A DNA stretch of 64,000 nt, taken from contig OV121094.1 of NCBI GenBank assembly GCA_921293015.1, positions 7,554,764 through 7,618,763 on the forward strand, in the 5' to 3' direction. Shown here piece after piece: positions 12,501-23,800 of the stretch (position 1 is the stretch's first letter; each line of letters starts with the position of its first letter). A model generated the notes under the pieces. It searched no databases. It was not told where the DNA came from and saw nothing but the letters and a program-made list of their open reading frames with translations. This stretch comes from Phorcus lineatus (Eukaryota > Mollusca > Gastropoda > Trochida > Trochidae). The position numbers were made by a program, and so were the translations under genes.

Positions 12501-15500
12501 TAAGAAAGAATTCATAGTTCAGAAGAAATTAAGATGTCATAATTTTTGCTAGGTTGATATCTAGGGCATCAGTGATCCAAAAGAGAACTTGTATGTCATA
12601 CTGTTATCATGTTACAAATCACTACTTGTTTGTATTTATATTTGTTGAAGACTGCAATGAGGCTCCTTGATCAGGAAAATGTCCGTGCGTCTTTCGAGGA
12701 GTTTGCCAACAAAAAGACTGGCGAGCCTCGTCTTCAGATTGTCATTGCAAAGATCATCTATTCCATGATTGAGAGTCAGGATCTGAGGTGAGGTCCAGTT
12801 GCTTCCCAGAAAGGGTTACTTGTAACAGAGGTACATTGGAAGAAATGACCAGGGGAACTTCTTTTTGGTGTTAATTGGTGAGGTTGTGCCCAAACAATAT
12901 TGTTAGATTTTAATGATAGCAAAATATGAGTTCTTTGACGCACATTGACTCCTTTATATTCAGAAGTGGTGGAGGATTCAGATGAGGAATATTATTTGGA
13001 GATTTTTTAATGGTGAATGAATGTGGATTTGTTTTATGTGATGGAGTATTTGAATCTTGAAGGTGCTAGTGCACACCAATAATTCGTATATGCAATGAAT
13101 GCACAGATAATGCATCTCTCTCAATATTATTACAAACGATCTGCACTTAGGTAATCTAACTTGTAAGTTATTTAACAAATATGCATGTATTCAGGTAAAG
13201 CTAATTCTAAAAGACCGGACGTATTTAATGCGACATTGCATTTAATTTGCATGAAGTAAGATATGGGAAATATTAAATTTTGATCACATCCAGATTAGCG
13301 AAAACTACTTGACCCAATAACAAAACTTAACATTTTAAAAATCAGTTAAGTTACAATATCGCTTTAATGAACAGTATGTCATCCTTTTTTCTCAGTTTAG
13401 AGTTAAGGTAATTCAAAAGCTGCACACAGTACTAGTTCAACCGTTTTCAGCTGTCCATTATTTTTCCATTTTGTGAACACCTGACCATACTCTTTTTTTT
13501 ATTTCTCTAAGCCGAGTCTTGATGTCTTAACTTTTACTTTATAGGATTATAGGTCAAGTGTAAAGAAGGATGATAAGTATTTTATTGCATTGATAGAAAA
13601 ATTCACTAGCCTTTATCCTCTTATGTCCTAAAAAATAACAAAAAAGTGTGCTAAAGTGCCTTTAACACGTTTAGATCTATTGTCAAAAAACATATGATAA
13701 GATCATCATATCAAGCATTGTCTAAGGGTCTGCGTGAAGGTCAAGGTAGGGGTTGGTTTACGGTTAGGGTTAGTTAACCCTTAAGATGCGGGTCCCGGAA
13801 TATTCCGGGATGAAATTAGCTTTGCCCGCAAGTCCTCTTAGCGGGATGCGAGTAGCACACTCTATTTTTCTCACGCTAACTAATTATGACCGCGGGTCTC
13901 GGTAGCGGGTCCCGGAAATTTATTGCCTAGCAGTAGTCTCAGTTCAACGCTTGTATTTTCGTTCCGGCTGCCGCTAAGCTACCGTGTTTTGTTTCGTTGG
14001 TGGTCTAAATAATGCGCGAACTTGCTCCGAAAGTTATGAGAATATTGATAATGTTTATCGTACCGAAAATAAGCGTTAAAATCACTCAATTTTCCCCCAC
14101 TCCCCGCCGCACGTGCTAATAGCCTGTGGGCACTTTCTAGCCTCTCGCACGAGCTTACCGACCCGCGCGACCCGCGCGTGCTATCGTTTACTGAGACGCG
14201 TGCATTTTGACCCTATGCACGCCTTCCTATCGCACGCCCTATGTTCTGAACCCTTGGGCGGATTTCAATATAGGTGGGATCATTTGAAAGAGAAAAAAAA
14301 TGTCTTTAATTCGATGTAAAAAACATATGTGCGCCTCGTGAAATAAAGATACCGCATGTGCCGCAAAAAAGGTGATTTTTATATATTTTTAGTTTTACAC
14401 TGTTTTGTCACACCAATTTTCTCATGATGTGTTCAACATATTTTGACATTTTTTATATCACAAGATAGAGAAAAAGATTGTCTTTAATCCCATGTAAAAT
14501 GTGTACATGCGCAACAATTCATAAAGATACAGCAAGCGCCGCACAAAAAGGTAATTTTGCCGACTTCCTTATCATGTGATCTGAAGCGCGATTTTCATGT
14601 GCCTTTCTTTCACAATGAATTTCTTTTACACCGTGAAAAAGATTTTGTTGAATTTTACATCACTATAAAGACAAATGAATTGTCTCTAATTCCCTATATC
14701 AATTATTATGCGCGCAAATAAATAAAGACTCAACAAGTGCCGTAAAAAGAACAACTTTCGCACATCGCAATTCCGTTAGTGACGCAAATAGGGAAACTTT
14801 GGCACTTCATATCCCCGTGTACAAATGACACATTTCAAAACCATTTATATCATTATCAAGAGGAATAAATTGTCTACAAAGTGATATATAAAATGTACAT
14901 GCGCTAAAACAAACGACGATGCAGCAAGCGCCGCACAAAGGGTTCTTTTCATGTGATCTGAAGTTCGATTTTCATGTACCTTTCTTTGGCACTCGATATT
15001 TTCTATACCACTTGGCGGATTTTGATAAATATTACGTCTAAATAAAGACGGAACGTTGTTCTTCATTTCAATATATTGATCATACATGCGCACACAAAAA
15101 TAAAGGCACAAGAAGTGCCGCAAATTTGGCAAGTTTCGCATTTCGTATTTCTGTAACAAAGTGGCGCGCTCAACAACGTTTGGTATCAGCGTAAAGAGCA
15201 GAAAATTCTCTTCAATTTGATATACAATTTGTTTATGCGCTCATAGAAATAAAGACTCAACAAGCGCCGCTAAAATGTTATAAATAAATGTAATAAGTAA
15301 AAAAAATTATGAAGGAAACCCTGTTTCTTTAGTGTTCAATTATAGAGTTTTATAAACCATGAAAGTTGAAGAAAAAAAAACTTTTGGATTTACATTCATA
15401 GCGTTATTGATGTCTTTTTTGAGTTAGGGGATTTTTGCGTCGGGCACCGCCATCAGTTCATGGGAAAATTGTCCGACGAAAATGTTGTGGTTGAGACACA

Positions 15501-18500
15501 GTATGTCGGGGATGCCGTCGGGAACCGCCATCAGGTCAAGGCAAAGTTGTCCAACGAAAATGTTTGTGGTTGAGACACAATATGTCGGGGATCTTTCGCC
15601 GGGCACCGCCATCAGGTCATGAGAAAATGTGTCCAACGAAAATGTTCGTGTTCGAGAAAAAAAATTTCAGCGGACTTTCGTCGGGCACCGCCAGCAGGTA
15701 TGTGTTTTTTTCTGCCAAATTTTTGTTGGTCGAGGAAACTCATTTTTGAAAAAAAAGTTTGGTAGCATTCCGATGTTTTAAATAATTTGCTATATATGTC
15801 GGGATGGCATGAGTTCCTTCCAGTGAACTAAAGACAAGGGGCCGGGTGCTCGTTGACTACGGCCGTCCCGACGGATAGGCCCGTGGAACCTATCATTCTC
15901 GGAAGAGAAGTCAAAAGTTGAAAAACTTTTGTAATCCACAACTGACAATCAGAACTTTCCTGACGTAGAAGGCAGTTGTTCGCGACTCGCCGGCTCGTTG
16001 CATAGGAGTCAGAAGGCGGCATCAGGGTTGATAATGTTGATACAACGTCGGCGGCCGTCGGTGCCATCGGCACCTTCGGCGGGATTGTGAAAAGTCGTCC
16101 AAAAGTTAGAAAGTGTCCGGCGACATTAGAACTTGTTCGGCTGGATTGTGAAAAGTTGTCCGAAAGTTAGAAATTGTCCAGCAATGTTAGAATTTGTCCT
16201 GATTTGTTATTTTTGCAAATCGTGAAACAAAATGTCCGGCTTTCGCCAGGACAATTAGAAAATGTCCGGATTATTTATGACCGCTGGCGCCAAAGGCGCG
16301 CAACGGCAAATTTGTTTCAAACACTTACAAAATGTGGCAATTGAATGTCCATGAAGCTCACATTGAATTTCTCTGTACAACAGGTCATGTGTTGATGTTA
16401 TTATATCTTGCGTGTGCCTAAATTATTTTCAATCATTTACAGATTGATGTGAAAGATGCCTAAGGCCAGGAGGCCGCGAACCAGGAGTTGGGAAGGTCCG
16501 TCAACGTCTAGCGACGACGACTTCATCAACGAGGTCCATGCCGATGAAGCTTCTGATATGGAATCAACTGATGAGAGTGATAGTGACAGTGACAGTGACA
16601 GTGATAGTGAAAGTGACATTGATAGTGATCAAGAAATAAGAAACATTGCAAGAGACATATTAGCTGGTACGGGTGAAACTGCTACGGCTGGTACTTCCAC
16701 AGAGGAAGAGTTCAGTGGCTTTGACGAGCAATATAATGAAATGGACACACATTTTGATGACCAAGATAATTTTATGGATCGCTGGGAAGAGGGGCCGAGG
16801 CAACGTGGACGTGTCGACTTGCATTTTACTGGCGCAACGGGATTAGGACGGTTTATAGAATTGCCTGATAACCCGCAACCTGTAGACTTTTTCGGACTGT
16901 TTTTTCATGAAGATGATTATGGATCATTGGCAGCAGAAACCAACAGATACTTCCACCAACAGGTCGATGATAAGGTTCTGAAACCCTGTTCACGGTTGAG
17001 GCACTGGTATGATACGAATGCCGAAGAAATGAAAGTATTCATTGCAATGACAATAGCAATGTCTCTGGTTGTACAGAGAAACTTTTCTGAGTATTGGTCA
17101 ACAAGTGATGTTACGTCGACGCCCTTCTTTTCCAAGTGCATGTCCCGCGACAGGTTCTGGCTACTGCTAACGTATCTACATTTGAATGATAACAACCTAA
17201 TGCCGGGACGAAACACTCCGCATTTTTCACCAATGAATAAACTTGGCTATCTGTACCAACGCATCGTGCATCGTTTTTCCAGAGTTTATAAGCCGCATCA
17301 AAACATTTGTGTTGACGAAGGGTTGGTGCCTTGGAAAGGCAATCTGAGTTTCAAAGTATATAATCCCGACAAGCCGAAGAAGTATGGGATAAAGGCCTAC
17401 ATGTTGTGCGACTCAACAAATGGTTATGTTTGCAAGTTCAAACTCTACACTGGAAAAACAAATGAAGCTGTTTCTGTTGGTGGGAAAACGTATGATCTCG
17501 TCATGGACTTGGTGAAGGAATATGCTGGGAAAGGGTATCATGTGTTCATGGACAATTTCTATTCCTCGGTGGCATTGTATATAAACTTGTGGGAAATGGG
17601 AACTGGTGCGACGGGAACTTTGAGAGGAAATCGCAAAGGCATTCCTGAAAAGCTAAAGAAGGCACAGAAGAATCAGAAGAAAGGGGATATGACAATCTAT
17701 CACAATCAAGACCTACTCGTTTTGCGGTATGAGGACAGGAAGTCAGTGTTGCTCATGTCAACCGTAGAAGACGCCGAAATTGTAGAGACAGGAAAGAAGA
17801 ACCGAGTGACTGGGGAAGCAAATACGAGACCAGGTATTGTGCACGAATACAACAAATATATGGGAGGTGTGGATCGGGCCGACCAGATGCTGTCGTACAC
17901 CCCGTTCAAAATGAAAACTCTTAAATGGTGGAAGCGCGTGTGGTTTCATGTGTTGAACGTTGCCATGTTAAATTCTTACATTATCTATAAAGAATTCTCA
18001 GAAGACAAACCTTTGAAAACAAGCCGTCAATTTAGAAAAGATTTGGTGCAGCATATGATCACCTTCGCCGAAACAGAAAAAGTGCCCTCCCTGCGCAGAC
18101 GTCCTCGCGGCCGGCCGAGCACGAGCGACGATAGTGTCTTGCGACTCCATGGTCGTCACTTTCCATCAAAGATTCAGCCTGTTGGAAAGAAGAAAAACCT
18201 AACACGCATGTGTGTTGTTTGCTCCAAAGCGAATAGAGAACTTCGTCGAAGGGAATTCGAAGAAACAAATCAGCCAGTTCGAAAGAAGAAAAGGGTAGGC
18301 AAAGAATCTTCTTTCGAATGTATCGAGTGTAATGTGGCTCTATGTGCAGCACCATGTTTCAGAATTTATCACACGTCACAAGATTGCACTAAAGCTTATA
18401 TCAGTTTGATGTCAGAGAAGGAAAATGAGGGGGATAATCAAGAAGATTGAAGAAAGAAGAAAGAAGCAGAAGTGTGGATGAGCGTTACTCTCCTTATAAA

Positions 18501-20817
18501 GTTTATTCTTCACATCAATAAGGTGAATAAGTGTAATATAAAATACTGATTGTCAATAAAATAATCTTTTTTTTAAGTCGTAAAAGAGACAGAGAAAGTC
18601 AATGTGAGCTGTCACTGGACGTTCGATACGAGCCGCATCACGAACCTACCCCCGATCTTTCGCAATTTGTTTTCTTAGAATCGGGTGGCGAAACTTCATA
18701 CTTTTTACATCATCGTAAAGGGAAAAGAACTGGCTTTAATTTATTATGAAATGTGTATGTGCGCAACACATAATAAAGAAGCGGCAAATAATGCGAGAAA
18801 TGTCGCAATTATCAATTTTTTTCCCCAAATGTCTGAGGGTACCCCTCTTTAACGGTTCATATCTCCCGAACTATTTGGCACTTTTTAAATTTTTTTCCAC
18901 CTTTCTCAAGCGGAAAGAATGATCTTTAATTCCATGTATAATATGCATGTGCGCAATTAATAAAAATGGTGCGGCGAGTGCTGCGACAAATGTCGCAAAT
19001 AAAACGATTGTCAAAATCTATTTTCAAGTAGTTGAGGGTGTCGCTCTTTCGCGGTTCATATCTCCCGAACTATTTTATACTTTTTTATATTTTTTTCACC
19101 TATTTCAAGGGAATATAATTGTTTTTAATTCCATGTATAATATGCATATGCGCAGTCAATAATAACGATGCGGTGGATGATGCGACTGGTGTCGCAAATA
19201 GAACGCTTATCAAAATTTGTTTTCAAGCAGTTGAGGGTATCACTCTTTCGTTTTTCATATCTTTTGAACCAGTTGGCACCTTTTCATTATTTTTTCACAG
19301 TCGTAAGGACGAAAGATTTATCTTTATTTCCATGTATAATTTGTACATGCGCAGCAAGAAATAACGATGCGGCGTGCGTATAGAATGATTGATTTTATTA
19401 TCTCGGAATGTTAGCCCGCGTGTGACTGCACGCGCCGAGAGGATCGGTACAGCAGGAAGCAACGCTGGTGCTTAGAACACTGGCACTCGCATGCTGGTGC
19501 CTCGGGGGTGCCCCGGGGGTATAACGGTACTAATTAGCGTACCGATGCCAGACTGCCCAAGGGAGAATTAGTTCTGGCTAAAAATCCCGTTATGTCGGAG
19601 CATCCTCGGGGTACCCCCAACCATCTTTCGCGGCGTATATCTTTTGAACAGGGTGACATATTCTAACAATCTTATATCATCATAAAGAAGAATAAATTGT
19701 CTACAATTCCATATATAATACATGTATGCGCGCTAAATATTAGGGATTTTATTCAGCCGGAAATAAAGACAATCTTTAGATAATTGTAGAAATCTAACTA
19801 GAGGTCGCATTGTAAAAAGATATATATCATCGTAAAGAGGAATAATGTATCTTCAATTCCATATAAAAAAATTAATTGTGCGATTATATTTAAGGATTTT
19901 CCGTAACTCTAAATAAAGACAATCTTCATATTGCAATAGAAACCGTTCTAGGTAAGATAAAAATTTCATTCAAAGTGTCGGATAAAGATCGTTCATTTGT
20001 GTACGGGATTGGCGGGCTAGTTTTGTATCGAACGGTCAGTTTCATCCGTAATCCGCCATGTGAATACACCATTTATCGAAAAAACAGCCGCGACTCGCGG
20101 TGCGAAATAATTCAGCCACAGGGGCTAATTGCGTTATTACCGTAGCGAGGCGAGTGCTGGAAAATTCAGCCACGGGGGCAAAACTGGTCAAAATAATATT
20201 CAGCAACGGAAGGGTTAATAAGAAGCTTTTTTGCATGGAATCCTTTAATACTGAAATCTAAATTATTTTACATTTGTGGTAGATATATCAAGCATTGTCT
20301 ATATTCAGGCTGCGTGTGAAGGAGGTGAAGCTGCACCGAGTACTGGAGTACATACGTGATCACAACACTGACAGAGAGGCTTGGGATATTGCCGATAAGG
20401 GTAGGTTACTCTTGCTTCACAAAATCAACAGAAAACTTTCCATTGAACCCAGTAAAGTGTAACAAAAAGCTAAAAAATGTCTCAACATAAATATTCAAAT
20501 ATTGGTATTTTTTATTTTTGTGAAAATCAAGAAAACAATAGTTGATGTGTTGTAATATTTTTAACCTTGTTTTTATGGGTTTTTTTCATTTTACAAAACT
20601 TGATATCTCTCAGTTATGAAATGAGAAATATGTCAATTTGTTGTTTTGTCTAGCTCTACAAGAGATGAATGGATCAGCCAATGAACCCTCTTCCTCTGGT
20701 AAACCACCACTGAAGGTCAAGGACAGCTTTGGGTCAAGGACATCCATGGATTCTGTCACCAAGCGACCTGGAAGTGCTTCTTCGGGATCAGGAAATCCAG
20801 AGAATGGAAGAGCATAA
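3545..20817 (+). CDS. Ubiquitin-like, four-TM, armadillo-like repeat protein, 643 aa
   Basis: Sixteen coding exons with GT-AG borders join in one frame (1932 nt): 3545-3577, 3747-3959, 4443-4583, 4931-5085, 6102-6195, 6639-6782, 7832-7908, 9081-9170, 9601-9700, 9881-10029, 10453-10580, 10880-10989, 11960-12064, 12651-12787, 20309-20400, 20654-20817. Residues 1-76 form a ubiquitin-like fold (KTFVVVVQESDTV; LRYKGQYLRD; YDIDDNSVIKMV). About 130-255 hold four hydrophobic helices (near 130-146, 150-166, 184-209, 231-257). From 265 to 590 the sequence is helical and armadillo/HEAT-like (ERRQAASELAIMAAAS; TQEHALEALRELMTI; MQAAADTIFTIIKES; TLKDTLQALELLAISS). The tail 595-643 is Ser/Gly-rich. The role is unknown: a membrane-anchored adaptor whose ubiquitin-like domain could engage ubiquitin receptors or the proteasome is an inference. 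No human orthologue is recognised. Intron 14 (12788-20308) is enlarged by the piggyBac element; the other introns hold nothing clear beyond simple AT-rich sequence. Confidence 0.9.
7320..7540. repeat. Dispersed AT-rich repeat, also near 13060-13300
   Basis: The segment around 7410-7470 (TTGTATTCAGGTAATAAAGC followed by TCATTCTTAAAGA) reappears in degenerate form near 13175-13215 (ATGTATTCAGGTAAAGCTAA followed by TTCTAAAAGA). Both lie in introns of the same gene. No ends or coding capacity are recognised, so this is only a low-copy dispersed repeat of unknown class. Confidence 0.35.
14300..15290 (+). repeat. Left subterminal repeat array of the piggyBac element (6 units)
   Basis: There are six degenerate direct repeats of about 150-200 bp. 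Each has a core such as TCTTTAATYCCATGTAAAAT, then an ATGCGC motif, then AATAAAGA and a GCGCCGC box. The GCGC motifs fall near 14331, 14509, 14710, 14901, 15088 and 15237, giving steps of about 178, 201, 191, 187 and 149. The same unit recurs on the right side of the transposase gene in the same orientation. Such arrays in other transposons bind transposase or host factors; that role here is inferred. Confidence 0.75.
15424..15710 (+). repeat. 80-bp tandem repeat inside the piggyBac element
   Basis: Three to four units share a CGGGCACCGCCATCAGGTCA box followed by TTGTCCAACGAAAATGTT and a TTGAGACACA stretch. The boxes lie near 15439, 15519, 15599 and 15683, a period of about 80-84 bp. The last unit ends in CAGCAGGTATGTG, a good splice-donor match. 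A smaller 56-bp doublet (TTGTGAAAAGTYGTCC) follows at 16083-16200. Confidence 0.7.
16456..18450 (+). CDS. piggyBac-type (PGBD) transposase, 664 aa
   Basis: An uninterrupted frame encodes a DDE transposase of the DDE_Tnp_1_7 family, which excises and inserts at TTAA without leaving a scar. Residues 1-60 are acidic with a Ser-Asp repeat (near 41-55). The catalytic core has D287 (ICVDEGLVPWKG), D366 (VFMDNFYSS) and D473 (GGVDRADQM), matching the essential aspartates of moth piggyBac. The C-terminus has a basic linker and a cysteine-rich zinc-binding domain (C586, C589, C622, C625, C630, C634, H639, C644), as in other family members. The length is slightly above the usual 560-620 because of the acidic extension. 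An acceptor-like TTTACAG ends at 16441, so a 5' untranslated exon may be spliced on. An AATAAA lies near 18556, about 100 bp past the stop. Confidence 0.95.
   Translation: MPKARRPRTRSWEGPSTSSDDDFINEVHADEASDMESTDESDSDSDSDSDSESDIDSDQEIRNIARDILAGTGETATAGTSTEEEFSGFDEQYNEMDTHFDDQDNFMDRWEEGPRQRGRVDLHFTGATGLGRFIELPDNPQPVDFFGLFFHEDDYGSLAAETNRYFHQQVDDKVLKPCSRLRHWYDTNAEEMKVFIAMTIAMSLVVQRNFSEYWSTSDVTSTPFFSKCMSRDRFWLLLTYLHLNDNNLMPGRNTPHFSPMNKLGYLYQRIVHRFSRVYKPHQNICVDEGLVPWKGNLSFKVYNPDKPKKYGIKAYMLCDSTNGYVCKFKLYTGKTNEAVSVGGKTYDLVMDLVKEYAGKGYHVFMDNFYSSVALYINLWEMGTGATGTLRGNRKGIPEKLKKAQKNQKKGDMTIYHNQDLLVLRYEDRKSVLLMSTVEDAEIVETGKKNRVTGEANTRPGIVHEYNKYMGGVDRADQMLSYTPFKMKTLKWWKRVWFHVLNVAMLNSYIIYKEFSEDKPLKTSRQFRKDLVQHMITFAETEKVPSLRRRPRGRPSTSDDSVLRLHGRHFPSKIQPVGKKKNLTRMCVVCSKANRELRRREFEETNQPVRKKKRVGKESSFECIECNVALCAAPCFRIYHTSQDCTKAYISLMSEKENEGDNQED
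18554..18564 (+). terminator. Poly(A) signal of the piggyBac transposase gene
   Basis: AATAAAATAAT occurs about 105 bp after the transposase stop codon, before the right repeat array. It is the first AATAAA on the sense strand after the stop. Confidence 0.6.
18690..19950 (+). repeat. Right subterminal repeat array of the piggyBac element (6 units)
   Basis: Six repeats are related to the left array and in the same orientation. The best-preserved core is TTTAATTCCATGTATAATAT followed by ATGYGCGCA and GATGCGGCG. A second shared block upstream is TTCATATCTCCCGAACTATT. The GCGC-type motifs lie near 18761, 18951, 19150, 19349, 19728 and 19878. The enlarged step between the fourth and fifth holds about 200 bp of GC-rich unique sequence (19400-19610) with CGGGGGT-type inverted motifs. 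Confidence 0.72.
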
Positions 20818-23800
20818 TCATCTTCACCAAAAAGAGTTTTTGTGGATAAATCCTACTTTCTAAAATATTCCCTCCACCCCCCAGAAAAACCCGAAACAAA
20901 CCCTACAAAAGAAACATTTACTTTTATTATCAGAATCTCAATATATTCATCTGAAACCAATGTGTATTTAGGCATTTAAGGTTGAATATTTTGCATTAGT
21001 TTTAGGAAATGATTTTTGGAATTTAATACTCAAGTGAAAAAATGGTTATTTTTGTTGCATTTCATTTTTTTGTAGGTATTTTTAACAAAATATTTAGATT
21101 TTTTATATTTATACCATGAGCATAAGCAAATGACGTTAGTGGAGTTTTTGGCTGAAATCATATTTCAACCAAACACTGCTTTTGCATTTTTTTTCCGTCA
21201 TAATACATTTTTTGGAGGGTTATTCATTTAAAATAAAATATATCTCCTTGAAAATATTTACTCTTAATTCACATAAGTCAGGTGATAAAAAATATCACCA
21301 CTTCAAATTGTGTCAAAATCAAATTAATTTTCTTCTTTCTCATTACAGTAGGATGAGATTTAGTTCAATGCATGACTGTGGAAATGCATTGATATGTTGA
21401 TGTTGCATAAAAGATACCACACAGGTTTCATAACATGAAATAAAATGAATAAAGTATGCATAAGCTGCTTAATCTATTCACAATCTTTGAAAAGATGAAT
21501 GATGGTTAGGAATATTTTATGACTCCTGCTTCAAGATATGTACTTTGTACCAGGAACAGAAATATCAACTACATGAAGTTTAATGGTGTTGGGCCCTGTT
21601 TATGTAATCAAGTTAATAATTCATATCATTTTATTTATCTAGATGTATTCCGTCCTAACATGTGATAAGATTTTGTAGATTCCACCTAAGTTTTTTTCTA
21701 CCATAGATGTTTATTTCTTATCTTGTTGACAAATGTTGATTGCAACATGACTGCATGATATTATGGTGTCAGAAAATTATGATTTATCATATTTTCATAT
21801 TTTTGTATACCTCCCGTCCAATTTATATAATACCGTCCTTGATACAACTTAATCACCTATAATGATTATCTGCATTTTCACCTATAATAAATAACTATGA
21901 AATTTAAAGGAATAGTCGGAAGCAGTGGACTAGTTTTTCAAAAGATGTTATGATATATATGATTCAGCAATATTATGTATCAGCAAAAAACAAATAATAT
22001 CACTTACTGATTCCTTAAATCTCAAAACTTGTATATCTATTTGTATCTGCTTTTTATAGGATTATCTTCTAAAAAATTCTTGTCATCTCGCTTATTCAGT
22101 GTATATTACAATGAGCCTCCCATAATTCCCTGATCGCCTTCACTGTAGATACCTCCTATTGCTTCCAGGTAACAAATAGCTATTTATATCATGTGGTCAC
22201 TTCCAAGTACACATATCCAGGTACTGTCAATATTGTTTGAATTTCATTTCATTGTTGGTGATATGAGGAACGTCCTGTGAAGACAATCAGGAAATTTCAG
22301 AAGCCTGTAAAGGTGCCTTGATGGAGCTGGAGGAATTCTTCTTCACAAATATTTTATGTTGAAGTTGGATAGCTACTATAAAAAAAAAACTTTTGTTCTT
22401 TAAGATATTTGGACCTGTTAGTAAAAGATTCTGTTTCAGGGGACTTCATACTGAATCCAATCAACCACAAACTCAACATTTTATCAACTTACATTCCAAA
22501 CGCTTGTTTTCAATCAAATTATTCTAAGATCAATTTTTTTTTCTATGTCTATGTTTAAGATTTTGGTTTATCATGTTATTGTTGCTTCAATTTACTTCAA
22601 TGTTATTGTACCTTATCAGCATTTTTGTGATAAAAAATTTCATATCATTGACATTTGGCTGGTCCAAAACTTATCTATTTTAAATCCTATTTTGTTAATA
22701 AATTGATAAATTTTAAAAATGACTTTTTCTTAACATTCATATGTCAATGACATTTGATCCGTCATCAACTGTTCCATGTATAGTTTTCATGTTGGCTCTT
22801 AAAGATATTTAGATGATTATTGCGTATGCAAATACCATGTAGGTCTGCCTGAATTTGCTTGAAACTTCAAATTTGGTGGAGATGGGTTTTTTAGTGCTTA
22901 CAACTCTTAGGTGCTAATTTTCTTTGAAATCATGACCAAACAGCAAAACTACAAGTTTGATCATTTAGGTGTTTACCTTTAACTGTCAAAAGACGTCACA
23001 TCACCTTCTTCCTTTGAATGTGATCCTCAATCATTGATATGATTGAGTACGAACACTTTTGCCATATGTTATTTCTCTGGTTGACACAGGTCACTAATGA
23101 TATCATTTACAAAATTGAATATTTGACATAATACAATAATACAGAGAGAGTTACAAATATAGTAAATGTTGATAGTAATGATTCTCATTCATGGTGAAAC
23201 CATACAACAAAAATGTGGGCCACCAAAATAACATTCAGCAAAGACATATATCTTTGCATTCAATAACAAATATACTAATTTTTCTTTCGACAACTATTTT
23301 TCAATCTAAAGGAAACATTTAAAAAGTACCAATGACACCCAAAGGACGCACCCCTCCAAAAGGAAAATCCTGTAACCGCCCATTAGCCCAGTCTATGAAG
23401 TATGTATAATTCACCTTACTTGGGAAGCCAACAGAGAGTTCAACCCTGCCTGTGCATTAAGTGAAGCAATAGTCAATCTTTAGTCTGACTGGTAAGCAAT
23501 TCCAACAGCATCAAAGCACCTAACTCATCCTAGGGGTATCAAAACACTCAAATTGGTAATACACCCAAATTGGTAATACACGCAAATTCGTAATACACTC
23601 AAATTGGTAATACCCGCAAATTGGCAATACACCCAAATTGGTAATACACCGACAGTTTGAAACAAGATTCATGGGCATGGCACATTTACTTCGCTATCAT
23701 TCAATAACGAACCGACCTAGGTGTCTAAGATGGGCACTCCAGCGAGCGTAGCAAAACAAATTCTTCTTTTATTTATTGATTTTAATCATAAAACATCTGG

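Larger units (their letters stand above)
13774..20218 (+). mobile_element. piggyBac-family transposon, 6.4 kb, apparently complete
   Basis: TTAA target sites stand at both ends (13774-13777 and 20215-20218), directly followed inward by short inverted repeats: CCCTTAAGATGC at the left and, reversed, CCCTTCCGTTGC at the right. A CCYT terminus next to TTAA is the piggyBac hallmark. Inside are a left array of six subterminal repeats, three to four 80-bp repeats, a full transposase frame (16456-18450), a poly(A) signal and a right array of six related repeats. A perfect 16-bp palindrome CCCGGAATATTCCGGG (13794-13809) sits close to the left end. The element lies in intron 14 of the UBL-TM-ARM gene in the same orientation. 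It is much longer than the 2.5-kb moth piggyBac. Confidence 0.88.

Noticed and set aside
15424-16073. Minus-strand frames of 70 and 81 codons inside the piggyBac element
   Set aside because: The first is generated by the 80-bp tandem repeats; the second has no recognised domain, start context or homologous motif.
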